From Syntrophomonadaceae bacterium (lineage in GTDB: Bacteria; Bacillota; Dethiobacteria; DTU022): a stretch of DNA of 9,913 nt. Below, piece after piece: positions 1 through 5,837 of this stretch. The stretch lies in NCBI GenBank assembly GCA_003552365.1, contig PUKR01000224.1, forward strand, positions 1 to 9,913. Reading direction: 5' to 3'. The notes under the pieces are model-generated. The model saw nothing but the letters and a program-made list of their open reading frames with translations, had not been told where the DNA came from and searched no databases. The position numbers and the translations under genes are program-made. Numbering within the stretch: position 1 is the first letter of the stretch; the number at the start of each line of letters is the position of its first letter.

Positions 1-1205
1 AGGACACCCAGGGCAATAGTCCCGATTGATCCCGAGGTTGATGCGGAAGTTCCTTTGATTATCCTTCTGCCGATCAAATCGGTTATGCCGGTATAACCCA
101 GTAAAGCCGCTGCTGCCAGAACAATAATTTCCACCAGGATCAAAGGTATCCCGATAATGGTTATAGCAAGCAAGATCATCAGGGGAACTGCCAGCACGGC
201 AGCTAAAATACCCCATCCGATAACCGGTCCTGTTTTATCTGATACGGCATCACCGGTTGCTTTGACCTGCTTCGGGAACAGGGCATAAGTTAACACAGCA
301 AAGGCAAAAAGAATGAGCATGTTCAATATTCCCCGGGCGACATTCCCATAAAATGCGACAAATGGTGAAACCGATACTTCAGGCCTGCCTGCAATTCCGG
401 GGATAAATATACCGAAACGACCAAAAACTTCATTGATAGTGCTTATTACCCGGCCGGCTATTCTTTCTCCCAGGTTTCTGTCTATCCCGTGAAAACGGTA
501 ACCATTTTCCCTGGCATTTTCGCGAAGTTCGGAAGCACTTAATTCTTCACCGATTTCTATTGAACCGGCAATAGCTGCATCATCTTTCTTAACCATTCCC
601 TTCCCCACGGTAACCTCACCGCTTACATTAGCTTCCGGGCCCAGTTCAACAATCCCTCTTTCCAGGTAGACATCGCCTGATACGGTGCCATTGATGAAGA
701 TATTACCGCCTTTGCTGCTAACATCCCCGTCGACCTCGCCGTTAATATTTAAGTCACCCAGGCCGGAATCAATATTTCCCCGGATTAAACCATCCACCCT
801 GCTTGCACCGATGCCGGTATCTAAATTGCCGCCCACGGCACCATTGATGATCACTTCTCCCATCCGGGCCTTGACATCACCGCTAACATTGCCGTCTATA
901 ACCACCTGCCCGAGGTTGGCTTCTAAATCACCGTTAACATCCCCGATAACCTTAACTTCACCCAGGTTATTATCAACATTACCATTTACCGTGCCATAAA
1001 CCGTGAGCTTGCCCAGGTTAAGGGTAACGTTACCGTTTACCGCTGTCCCGGCAGGTATTTCTAGATCACCGGCAGCCTTGTTGATATCCTCATCAATGAT
1101 TTCAAGGGTTTCCGCCATTGCAGTTTTTGCAGGCAACATGCCGAATACCAGGCCTGCTGCGATAAAGATAAACAGCGCTGCTTTAAACTTATTTTTGATC
1201 ATCAT
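1..1205 (-). CDS. Bactofilin-like (polymer-forming) repeat protein with signal peptide and C-terminal membrane segments, partial
   Basis: The reading frame is open from the ATG at 1205 to the window edge (401 codons seen), so the C-terminus is missing. GGAGGG at 1214-1219 lies 8 nt before the start; a second ATG follows at once. Residues 1-31 form a signal peptide ending in an Ala-Met-Ala site. Residues about 53-189 are a regular beta-solenoid: seven consecutive 17-residue units (71-189), each with a G-x-V-x-G-x-V core followed by a Leu/Met-Gly pair. Hydrophobic segments lie near 292-310, 328-350 and 351-373. This architecture fits the polymer-forming cytoskeletal (bactofilin-like) proteins of Firmicutes that are exported or membrane-bound. 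The gene starts 4 bp after the anti-sigma stop, so it is very likely co-transcribed with the sigma/anti-sigma pair and may be its target or signal partner. The precise function is unknown; a role at the cell envelope is inference. Confidence 0.8.
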   Translation of the reverse strand, partial: MMIKNKFKAALFIFIAAGLVFGMLPAKTAMAETLEIIDEDINKAAGDLEIPAGTAVNGNVTLNLGKLTVYGTVNGNVDNNLGEVKVIGDVNGDLEANLGQVVIDGNVSGDVKARMGEVIINGAVGGNLDTGIGASRVDGLIRGNIDSGLGDLNINGEVDGDVSSKGGNIFINGTVSGDVYLERGIVELGPEANVSGEVTVGKGMVKKDDAAIAGSIEIGEELSASELRENARENGYRFHGIDRNLGERIAGRVISTINEVFGRFGIFIPGIAGRPEVSVSPFVAFYGNVARGILNMLILFAFAVLTYALFPKQVKATGDAVSDKTGPVIGWGILAAVLAVPLMILLAITIIGIPLILVEIIVLAAAALLGYTGITDLIGRRIIKGTSASTSGSIGTIALGV

Positions 1206-1209
1206 ACCT

Positions 1210-1677
1210 TTAACCCTCCACAATTTTAATTTTATATATAATGAAAACTTCTATAGCAATAAGTGCCAGGGTAATCATAATAAGCCAGGGATAACCCAGG
1301 GTTTGAATAACATAAATTAACTCCACTATAAAGTCGATAATAAGCCCTACCTGGCTGGTTATTCCTGCAGTTAGCCACCACTCCAGGTAACCCGGGTCCA
1401 GGAGATAACTGCTCAGGCAAGCAATTAAAAATATTATCGCTGCCACCGGCGCTGCGGGAACAGGCCTGTTACTGGTTTTAGAAACCAGGCGGTCAAGAAA
1501 CCCTTCCGGCAAAGTGGCATCGACTTTTAACCTGTCTGCTGTAAAAATCATATCAGACAGTTCCCCGCAGGCTTTTCTGCAAGCAGAACAGGCCTGGATA
1601 TGTTTTTCCGCGCCCTCGTGCACTTCTTCACCATCCAGGTATGCCTGGATAGTCAATTTATCCGGGCAGTTATTCAC
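1210..1677 (-). CDS. Membrane-anchored zinc-finger (ZAS/zf-HC2) anti-sigma factor
   Basis: A 155-residue protein that should bind and hold the ECF sigma factor encoded just upstream. The N-terminal cytoplasmic part carries the ZAS motif His26-x3-Cys30-x2-Cys33, with a further Cys at position 4, as in zinc-binding anti-sigma domains. Three hydrophobic stretches follow (about 75-93, 110-127 and 131-149), indicating membrane anchoring. I chose the GTG at 1677: it has GGGAGG at 1689-1694 (11-nt spacing) and overlaps the sigma stop codon by 8 bp, a layout that favours translational coupling. The longer frame reaches a TTG at 1707 with no ribosome binding site. The ribosome binding site of the next gene lies inside or beside its 3' end. 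Pairing with the sigma gene makes the assignment firm; the inducing signal is unknown. Confidence 0.87.
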   Translation of the reverse strand: MNNCPDKLTIQAYLDGEEVHEGAEKHIQACSACRKACGELSDMIFTADRLKVDATLPEGFLDRLVSKTSNRPVPAAPVAAIIFLIACLSSYLLDPGYLEWWLTAGITSQVGLIIDFIVELIYVIQTLGYPWLIMITLALIAIEVFIIYKIKIVEG

Positions 1678-2197
1678 CGTTGGAGGAGCCTCCCTTCCCT
1701 TTTGCAAGTAAATCCCTCAGCATCAACCTTCCCCGGTAAAGCCTGTTTTTAACCAGGGACAGTTCGAGATCTAAGGTTTCTGCCACTTCCTTGTAATTAA
1801 GCTCACCAACATGCTTGAGCAATAATACCTCCCGGTACTTTTGCGGTAGTTTTCCTATGGCTTGTAACAGTTCTTCTTCTCCTTCACGGGCCAGGTACAT
1901 TTCTTCGGGACCGGGGTTAGTTGTTTTCATGTAATCATAGCTGCTGTCAAACAAAACCTCCCGGTTATCCCTGTGCCAGTTGCGACAGATATTGGTGGCT
2001 ATTTTAAGCAACCAGGGAGCTGCCGGCCTGCTGCGATCATAGCGGTCAAGGTTTTTAAAAGCCCGAAGGAATGTTTCCTGGGTAACATCTTCGGCCTGGG
2101 CACGACTACCGGTATAACGCAGAGCTAAACGGTAGACCTGGTCTCCATAAGTTTCCACCATCTCCTGCAACAGCTCTTGCAACAATTGCACCACCAT
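1670..2197 (-). CDS. ECF-family RNA polymerase sigma factor (sigma-70 regions 2 and 4)
   Basis: A 175-residue alternative sigma factor. Region 2 spans about 14-80: the AEDVTQETFLRAF stretch (35-47) is the region 2.2 core-binding signature, and PWLLKIATNICRNWHRD (61-77) is region 2.3/2.4, which melts and reads the -10 element. Region 4 spans about 107-165: KLPQKYREVLLL, then a helix-turn-helix at 133-157 (NYKEVAETL ... VKNRLYRGR) for -35 recognition. There is no region 1 or 3, as expected for ECF sigmas, and the length is typical. The start ATG at 2197 has only a poor ribosome binding site; ATG at 2161 (residue 13) is a possible alternative that would spare region 2. It is the first gene of the operon with the anti-sigma factor and the repeat protein. 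ECF pairs often control their own operon, but I could not find a convincing ECF-type promoter upstream. Confidence 0.92.
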   Translation of the reverse strand: MVVQLLQELLQEMVETYGDQVYRLALRYTGSRAQAEDVTQETFLRAFKNLDRYDRSRPAAPWLLKIATNICRNWHRDNREVLFDSSYDYMKTTNPGPEEMYLAREGEEELLQAIGKLPQKYREVLLLKHVGELNYKEVAETLDLELSLVKNRLYRGRLMLRDLLAKGKGGSSNGE

Positions 2198-2507
2198 CTA
2201 TTCTATCTATTCATAAATACACATTAACCTAAAAAAAGTCTGATTGGAACATAAAAAATCGATAAAATATGGCAGAACTAATTGGGATTTTATAATATCC
2301 ACATCCCTGCAATCATTACGCGCCATTATTGCTAGTCAAATTGTATCCCTGACAATAAATATTTGCCTGCTAAACCATGTTGCATTTTAGCTGGCGGCTT
2401 AGCAGCAAAATAAATTATATTTACAGTGTGGTTTAAAAGGAAGATGCACCAAAAAGCCCTGTCTTTTTGTTAGACAGGGCTCAGGTAAATTAAGAAGAAA
2501 CCCGCAA
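2198..2507. other. Intergenic region between the ECF operon and the desulforedoxin-like gene, with an unexplained inverted repeat
   Basis: This stretch holds no supportable gene. It contains the terminator at 2451-2481 (listed separately) and a 10-bp inverted repeat, 2367-2376 with 2396-2405 (one G-T pair, 19-nt loop). That repeat is not followed by a T-run on either strand, so it does not look like a classical terminator. A TTGACT at 2334-2339 could be a minus-strand -35 box for the sigma gene, but the -10 choices at 16-17 bp spacing are poor. The sequence is AT-rich, as expected for a promoter region. Confidence 0.4.
2451..2481 (-). terminator. Rho-independent terminator of the desulforedoxin-like gene
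   Basis: A 9-bp perfect stem pairs 2455-2463 with 2473-2481 around a 9-nt loop. Read on the minus strand it is followed by a T-run (2451-2455). It lies 27 bp after the stop codon at 2508. Confidence 0.88.
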
Positions 2508-2837
2508 CTAGTCCACGACATCCATGATTTTACCACAGCAGATAGGGATTACCTCACCTGCTTTTAGATTTATCAGCTTATTACAGGTTTTACAATAAAC
2601 ACTTTCGTCACAGTCTACTCTCACTTCGGCAAAAGAACTATCCTCTAAATTAACCCCTTCGATGTAAAAAGAAGCGCTTTTGTTGCCTTTTTCGGGGATA
2701 TACTCTCCTACCGGAACCAGCTTCCCGCTGTCACCAACACAATCAATTAAGATTTTCCACAGGGCGGTAAGCTTGGCTTTCTCATCGTCGGTCTCGGGAG
2801 CTAAGGAAACCTGGCTTTTTATAATATCAATTTTAAT
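2508..2837 (-). CDS. Small protein with desulforedoxin-like C-terminal Cys4 site; apparent ATT start
   Basis: A 109-residue protein. Its C-terminus carries Cys82-x2-Cys85 and then Cys100-Cys101-Gly-x2-Met, the layout of desulforedoxin and of the N-terminal domain of desulfoferrodoxin, where four Cys bind one iron (or zinc). The spacing between the pairs is one residue shorter than I recall for desulforedoxin. Residues 1-75 match no family I recognise and contain one extra Cys (33) plus Cys76. A redox or metal-binding role in an anaerobe is likely but inferred. The start is odd: a TGA lies three codons before the frame begins, and no ATG, GTG or TTG occurs near the N-terminus. ATT at 2837 sits 9 nt after AAAGGAG (2847-2853), so I use ATT. 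An ATG at 2856 opens only a 7-codon frame in another phase and could join this one only through a frameshift. The gene is monocistronic, with a clear promoter and terminator. Confidence 0.75.
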   Translation of the reverse strand: MKIDIIKSQVSLAPETDDEKAKLTALWKILIDCVGDSGKLVPVGEYIPEKGNKSASFYIEGVNLEDSSFAEVRVDCDESVYCKTCNKLINLKAGEVIPICCGKIMDVVD

Positions 2838-2846
2838 CGCTGCTCA

Positions 2847-2853
2847 CTCCTTT
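2847..2853 (-). promoter_or_regulatory. Ribosome binding site that fixes the ATT start
   Basis: AAAGGAG on the minus strand, 9 nt before ATT at 2837. The frame-blocking TGA (2846-2848 region) partly overlaps it, so translation cannot begin further upstream in this frame. Confidence 0.7.
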
Positions 2854-2920
2854 CATCTAAAGTAAGTACAGCTGCCTGAATAATACCGGGGTGATAATAC
2901 CCAAACAACTGTTAGACATA

Positions 2921-2949
2921 ATTATATCATAATATTATAATCATAACAA
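2921..2949 (-). promoter_or_regulatory. Sigma-A type promoter of the desulforedoxin-like gene
   Basis: TTGTTA (2944-2949), a 17-bp spacer and a perfect TATAAT (2921-2926). The expected transcript start near 2914 gives a leader of about 75 nt before ATT. Confidence 0.8.
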
Positions 2950-3151
2950 TTATTACTTTATGTAAAATTAAATCACCTGCCAGTAAAACCAGCAGGAAAA
3001 AAATACGTCTTTTTTGGAGGGCTCTGCATGGCCGTAGTTCCCAATTCTACCTTTGTGTTACAGTCGTTTTTAGTGAAGCAGGTGACTCAAGGGTGGAAGG
3101 CAACTTGTTCACATTTATCCTTTTATTCGGCTACCGTTTACTACGGGGCAC
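2950..3151. other. Intergenic stretch between two terminator/promoter units
   Basis: The 200 bp between the promoter of the desulforedoxin-like gene and the terminator of the rnfD-like gene hold no gene I can support. A 46-codon plus-strand frame at 3028-3168 has a good-looking GGAGG but runs into the opposing terminator; it is listed among the rejected items. Confidence 0.4.
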
Positions 3152-3183
3152 AAAAAAGCCCGGATTAAACATTACCCGGACTT
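3152..3183 (-). terminator. Rho-independent terminator of the rnfD-like gene
   Basis: An 8-bp stem with one G-T pair joins 3156-3163 to 3176-3183 and is followed on the minus strand by a T-run (3152-3157). It lies about 20 bp past the stop codon of the rnfD-like gene. Confidence 0.82.
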
Positions 3184-3203
3184 CCGGCATGAGCTTTACC
3201 TAA

Positions 3204-4061
3204 TCAGGCCGATTTTGGCTTAGGTTTGGACCTGGTGTAACGGTTGATCAAGGGGACAAGCAGGTTCATACCGATAATGGCAAAAGTCGTTCCCTCTGGC
3301 AGCCATCCCCACAGGCGCATCGCCATAATAATCAGGCCCACCCCGAATCCGAAAATATAACGACCTGGTTGTGTTTTTGGTGAAGTAATCGGGTCTGTGG
3401 CCATGAAGAATGCACCTAAAAGCAGACTCCCGGAAAGGAGATGGAAAAATACATCCTGTCCCGTCAGCAGGGAAACCAGTATAACAGCCCCCAGGCAGCC
3501 AACCGGGATACGCCAGTTCGCGTAACGCTTGTAAATCAACCAGGCTCCGCCAAGCAGGATCAGGAGAGCCGAAGTTTCACCCAGGCTACCCGGGACGGTT
3601 CCCAGGAACAGGTCCTGCAAGGGCGTCAAAGTCCCTTCACTGCGGGCAACTTGCAGGGGGGTTGCCGTAGTTGTTCCGTCAAAGGGAGCCAGCCATGGAG
3701 CCATTGTTCCGGGGAAAGCGTAAATTATAAAAAGCCGCCCGAACAGGGCCGGGTTAAAAATATTTTTACCATAACCGCCAAACAACTGCTTGCCGACGAC
3801 AATTCCGAATACCGCACCGGCAGCCACCACATAAAGGGGAAGCGAGGGCGAAACCGTCAGGGCCAGAAGCAAGCCGGTTACCACGGCGCTTAAATCTTTG
3901 ATTTTAAGTGGTTTTTTAGTCACGTACTGGTAGATAGCTTCCGAAGCAACTGCTGTTGCAATGCTGACGATAACGAGCAGTGCAGCATTGAGACCGTACG
4001 AGTAAATGGCAAATACCGTTATTGGCGCCAGGGCTATAAGCATACCTTTCATCATTTTCAT
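3204..4061 (-). CDS. rnfD: Orphan RnfD/NqrB-family membrane subunit with FMN-attachment motif
   Basis: A 285-residue, very hydrophobic protein of the NqrB/RnfD/RsxD family. RnfD is the FMN-carrying integral membrane subunit of the Rnf complex, which couples ferredoxin:NAD+ electron flow to ion transport. Family landmarks are visible: SAVVTGLLLALTVSP (58-72), a Gly-rich GKQLFGGYGKNIFNPA block (90-105), the flavinylation motif D128-G-T-T-T-A-T134-P (Thr134 is the predicted covalent FMN site, to be loaded by an ApbE-type transferase) and a late FMATDPITSPKT segment typical of RnfD. It is somewhat shorter than usual RnfD proteins (about 310-350). ATG at 4061 follows GAGGAGG by 7 nt. It has its own promoter and terminator, and no rnfC, G, E, A or B lies on either side. 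It may therefore serve a partial or remote Rnf complex, or another flavin-linked membrane pathway. Confidence 0.87.
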   Translation of the reverse strand: MKMMKGMLIALAPITVFAIYSYGLNAALLVIVSIATAVASEAIYQYVTKKPLKIKDLSAVVTGLLLALTVSPSLPLYVVAAGAVFGIVVGKQLFGGYGKNIFNPALFGRLFIIYAFPGTMAPWLAPFDGTTTATPLQVARSEGTLTPLQDLFLGTVPGSLGETSALLILLGGAWLIYKRYANWRIPVGCLGAVILVSLLTGQDVFFHLLSGSLLLGAFFMATDPITSPKTQPGRYIFGFGVGLIIMAMRLWGWLPEGTTFAIIGMNLLVPLINRYTRSKPKPKSA

Positions 4062-4087
4062 GTCTATACCTCCTCGGCTATAGCAAC

Positions 4088-4116
4088 ATTATAGAACAAG
4101 CAGGACTTTCGATCAA
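4088..4116 (-). promoter_or_regulatory. Sigma-A type promoter of the rnfD-like gene
   Basis: TTGATC (4111-4116), a 17-bp spacer and a perfect TATAAT (4088-4093). The start would be near 4081, giving a short leader. The promoter lies between the repeat copy and the gene, so the repeat is not in this transcript. Confidence 0.82.
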
Positions 4117-4170
4117 TTTTAACCGATGTTGTTCCCCGGATATTGAAAGGAAACAAATATAAAAAGTAAC

Positions 4171-4393
4171 TGCTCAGCCGTGCTGCTTTTGGACTGAAGA
4201 CATTGCAGGTAAAGCGGTTGCAATGGCCGATGAAGCAAAGGCTGTAGCCGGTCGGCCTGCATGGAGGCAGGCTGCCGAGGCCTGAGCCATGGATGGCGAA
4301 TGCCGAGGGCAACCTGAGCGAAAGCCTAAAGCTGAATCGTTACCATTTGCCTTAGGTGAGCCGTCATCAGGCCAAAAGCAGCACGGCTGAGCA
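4171..4393. repeat. Copy 1 of a ~224-bp structured repeat with perfect 22-bp terminal inverted repeats
   Basis: Positions 4171-4192 are the exact inverse complement of 4372-4393, so the element closes into a long stem. Inside are further hairpins: a 7-bp stem 4201-4207 / 4219-4225, and 4256-4260 / 4267-4271, extended across a bulge by 4252-4255 / 4275-4278. A second copy lies at 8272-8496 in the same orientation. The left half (about 110 bp) is about 95% identical between copies, the centre is diverged with small indels, and the right end is conserved again. There is no transposase and no convincing reading frame. It could be a MITE-like non-autonomous element or a gene for a structured RNA. 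Nearby sequence beyond the inverted ends is also partly shared (AGTAAC on the left, ACAC on the right). Confidence 0.85.
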
Positions 4394-4404
4394 AACACTA
4401 TAAA

Positions 4405-4448
4405 AATTTAAAAAGCCCCTCAGCCTGTCTTTAACAGTGAAGGGCTTT
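4405..4448 (-). terminator. Rho-independent terminator of the ferritin gene
   Basis: A 7-bp outer stem, 4412-4418 with 4442-4448, plus an inner pairing (CTGT/ACAG), followed on the minus strand by a T-rich run. It lies about 46 bp after the ferritin stop. Confidence 0.8.
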
Positions 4449-4494
4449 ATAATTCGCTTATAGAAGTCTAAAACTATATCCTGTTCCATCTGGC

Positions 4495-5001
4495 TTATTC
4501 CTCTTCCGGGGTGAAACTCCTGGCAGCCAACTCTCTGTCCAACATCAGGATACCGTGCCCCTTTTCACCAACCCTTTTGATCTGGCTTAAAAGCTTGCCC
4601 ATGGTCGCTTCTTCTTCCACCTGTTCGTCTATGAACCACTGCAGGAAACTGATAGTCGGGTAGTGCTTATCTTCCTGCGCTATGGCCATAAGGTCGTTGA
4701 TCAGGCTGCTTACCAGCTGCTCATGTTCCAGGGCCAGGGTAAAGATCTCTTCAGCTGATTCAAAATCACGCTTGGGATCTTTAAAACCGGTGATGAGCGC
4801 TTCTTCACCCTGGTCAATAATAAAATCAAAAAACTTCATGGCATGAAAACGTTCTTCTTCAGCCTGGACAATGAAAAAGTTGGCGAAGCCATCCAGGTCT
4901 TGCTTCTTGAAGTAGGCCGCCATAGCCAGGTAATAGTGGGCGGAATAAAACTCGTGGGTAATCTGTTCATTTAGTTTGGTCAACAGTTTTTCTGATAGCA
5001 T
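4495..5001 (-). CDS. ftnA: Bacterial non-heme ferritin (FtnA type)
   Basis: A 168-residue four-helix-bundle ferritin, the usual length, which assembles into a 24-mer in the cytoplasm, oxidises Fe(II) and stores the mineral. The whole ferroxidase centre is present at the canonical FtnA numbering: Glu17, Glu50, His53, Glu94, Gln127 and Glu130. The AEEERFHAMKFFD block (47-59) is the family signature. There is no Met haem ligand pattern of bacterioferritin. ATG at 5001 follows AAGGAG (5011-5016) by 9 nt. The gene is monocistronic, between a tRNA terminator upstream and its own terminator downstream. In an anaerobe it would supply iron storage and protection against oxygen or peroxide; I see no Fur-like operator. 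Confidence 0.95.
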   Translation of the reverse strand: MLSEKLLTKLNEQITHEFYSAHYYLAMAAYFKKQDLDGFANFFIVQAEEERFHAMKFFDFIIDQGEEALITGFKDPKRDFESAEEIFTLALEHEQLVSSLINDLMAIAQEDKHYPTISFLQWFIDEQVEEEATMGKLLSQIKRVGEKGHGILMLDRELAARSFTPEEE

Positions 5002-5023
5002 AACAATAATCTCCTTTTTGGTA

Positions 5024-5052
5024 ATTATATCATAGCGATCACTCCATTAAAA
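5024..5052 (-). promoter_or_regulatory. Probable ferritin promoter
   Basis: A perfect TATAAT (5024-5029) with a weak -35, TTTTAA (5047-5052), at 17 bp. The start near 5017 would leave a very short leader beginning almost at the ribosome binding site, so an activator or another start point is possible. Confidence 0.5.
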
Positions 5053-5084
5053 ATTAAAATAGGCCCGGTAGCTATAACCAGGCC
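5050..5084 (-). terminator. Terminator of the tRNA-Thr gene
   Basis: An 8-bp stem with one G-T pair, 5062-5069 with 5077-5084 around a 7-nt loop, followed on the minus strand by a T-rich tract. It lies 15 bp after the tRNA CCA end and partly overlaps the ferritin -35 region. Confidence 0.8.
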
Positions 5085-5098
5085 ATAGAATATTATTT

Positions 5099-5174
5099 TG
5101 GAGCCGGCAAGAGGACTCGAACCCCCAACATGCTGATTACGATTCAGCTGCTCTACCAATTGAGCTATGCCGGC
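5099..5174 (-). tRNA. tRNA-Thr (anticodon CGT)
   Basis: A full 76-nt cloverleaf on the minus strand. The acceptor stem GCCGGCA/TGCCGGC pairs perfectly and the D arm reads GCTCAATTGGTAGAGC. The anticodon stem GCTGA/TCAGC has a 7-nt loop ATCGTAA, so the anticodon is CGT (threonine, codon ACG). The T-arm holds TTCGAGT. The discriminator is T and the 3' CCA is encoded in the genome (5099-5101), as is common in Firmicutes. It has its own promoter and terminator. Confidence 0.97.
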
Positions 5175-5188
5175 CTGCTGCAGTAAAT

Positions 5189-5217
5189 ATTATAGCGCAG
5201 TTTAAAGGAGGCTTCAA
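5189..5217 (-). promoter_or_regulatory. Sigma-A type promoter of tRNA-Thr
   Basis: TTGAAG (5212-5217), a 17-bp spacer and a perfect TATAAT (5189-5194), ending 15 bp before the mature tRNA 5' end. Confidence 0.85.
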
Positions 5218-5225
5218 GCTGAAAG

Positions 5226-5738
5226 CTAAACTTGACCGCGGTACTGCCCGGCCAGTTCCAGGTACTTTTTATACATGCCACCTTCAACCGGAATTTCTTC
5301 GTCGTTGAAAGTCCGGACAACTTTTCCGGGCGAACCCATAACCAGTGACCGGGCCGGTATTTTTGTGCCCGGGGTGATTAAGCTGCCGGCGGCAACCAGG
5401 CTGTTTTTCCCAATAACCGCATTGTTTAAGATAACCGCTCCCATACCCACCAGAACCCCGTCTTCCACGGTACAGCTGTGCAATACCACATTATGACCCA
5501 CGGTTACTTTGCTGCCAATACGGGCAGGTTCCCCGTTATCAACATGCACGGTGGCATTGTCTTGAATATTGGTTTCATCGCCAATAACGATCCCGTCCAT
5601 ATCTCCACGGATGACCGTGCTAAACCAAATCCCGCAGCGGGAACCAACCACTACATTGCCAATAACATAAGCCGAGGGAGCAACAAAAACCTCCTCGCCC
5701 AACTGCGGTTCAAAATCTTTAAATGGGAGTACCGGCAC
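5226..5738 (-). CDS. Gamma-class carbonic anhydrase-like hexapeptide-repeat protein
   Basis: A 170-residue left-handed beta-helix protein of the gamma-carbonic anhydrase / YrdA / PaaY family. Hexapeptide repeats fill about residues 14-140. The three zinc histidines are visible as His65 (TVHVD), His82 (VGHN) and His87 (LHSC), with the family residues Arg44, Asp46, Gln59 and Asp60 also present. This makes CO2/bicarbonate interconversion in a zinc (or iron) trimer plausible, but many family members have no proven activity. The start is GTG at 5738, preceded by AGGAGAGG at 5746-5753. It lies 99 bp after the UPF0280 gene with no clear terminator between, so read-through from the homocysteine operon is possible. 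A weak 6-bp inverted repeat (5768-5773 / 5806-5811) sits in the gap. Confidence 0.9.
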   Translation of the reverse strand: MPVLPFKDFEPQLGEEVFVAPSAYVIGNVVVGSRCGIWFSTVIRGDMDGIVIGDETNIQDNATVHVDNGEPARIGSKVTVGHNVVLHSCTVEDGVLVGMGAVILNNAVIGKNSLVAAGSLITPGTKIPARSLVMGSPGKVVRTFNDEEIPVEGGMYKKYLELAGQYRGQV

Positions 5739-5837
5739 TTTTAACCTCTCCTTTACTGGTTTAATCGTCTCAGCTCGGCTACTACAAGTCTGTGGATTAA
5801 ATTGCCTGAGATGAAAACTATGATCGCGTTTAATTTT

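Noticed and set aside
685..1320. Two long plus-strand frames rich in Pro, Leu, Ser and Thr.
   Set aside because: They are antisense shadows of the repetitive bactofilin-like gene and the anti-sigma gene end; the minus-strand frame has a ribosome binding site, a signal peptide and regular repeats.
3028..3168. A 46-codon plus-strand frame with GGAGGG 6 nt before its ATG.
   Set aside because: It runs into the terminator of the convergent rnfD-like gene, has no promoter I can see, and its product has no recognisable feature.
4193..4285. A short protein-like frame inside both repeat copies (GKAVAMADEAKAVAG).
   Set aside because: It has no ribosome binding site, starts only at an internal ATG, ends within about 20 codons, and the differences between copies keep stems rather than codons.
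4364..4370. CTGATGA on the minus strand of both repeat copies, the conserved core of hammerhead ribozymes.
   Set aside because: The required GAAA after a short stem II and the third stem with cleavage site are not in place.
4171..4393. A shared riboswitch controlling both rnfD and the homocysteine operon.
   Set aside because: The best rnfD promoter (4088-4116) lies downstream of copy 1, so that copy is not in the rnfD mRNA; I also see no SAM, cobalamin or T-box signature.
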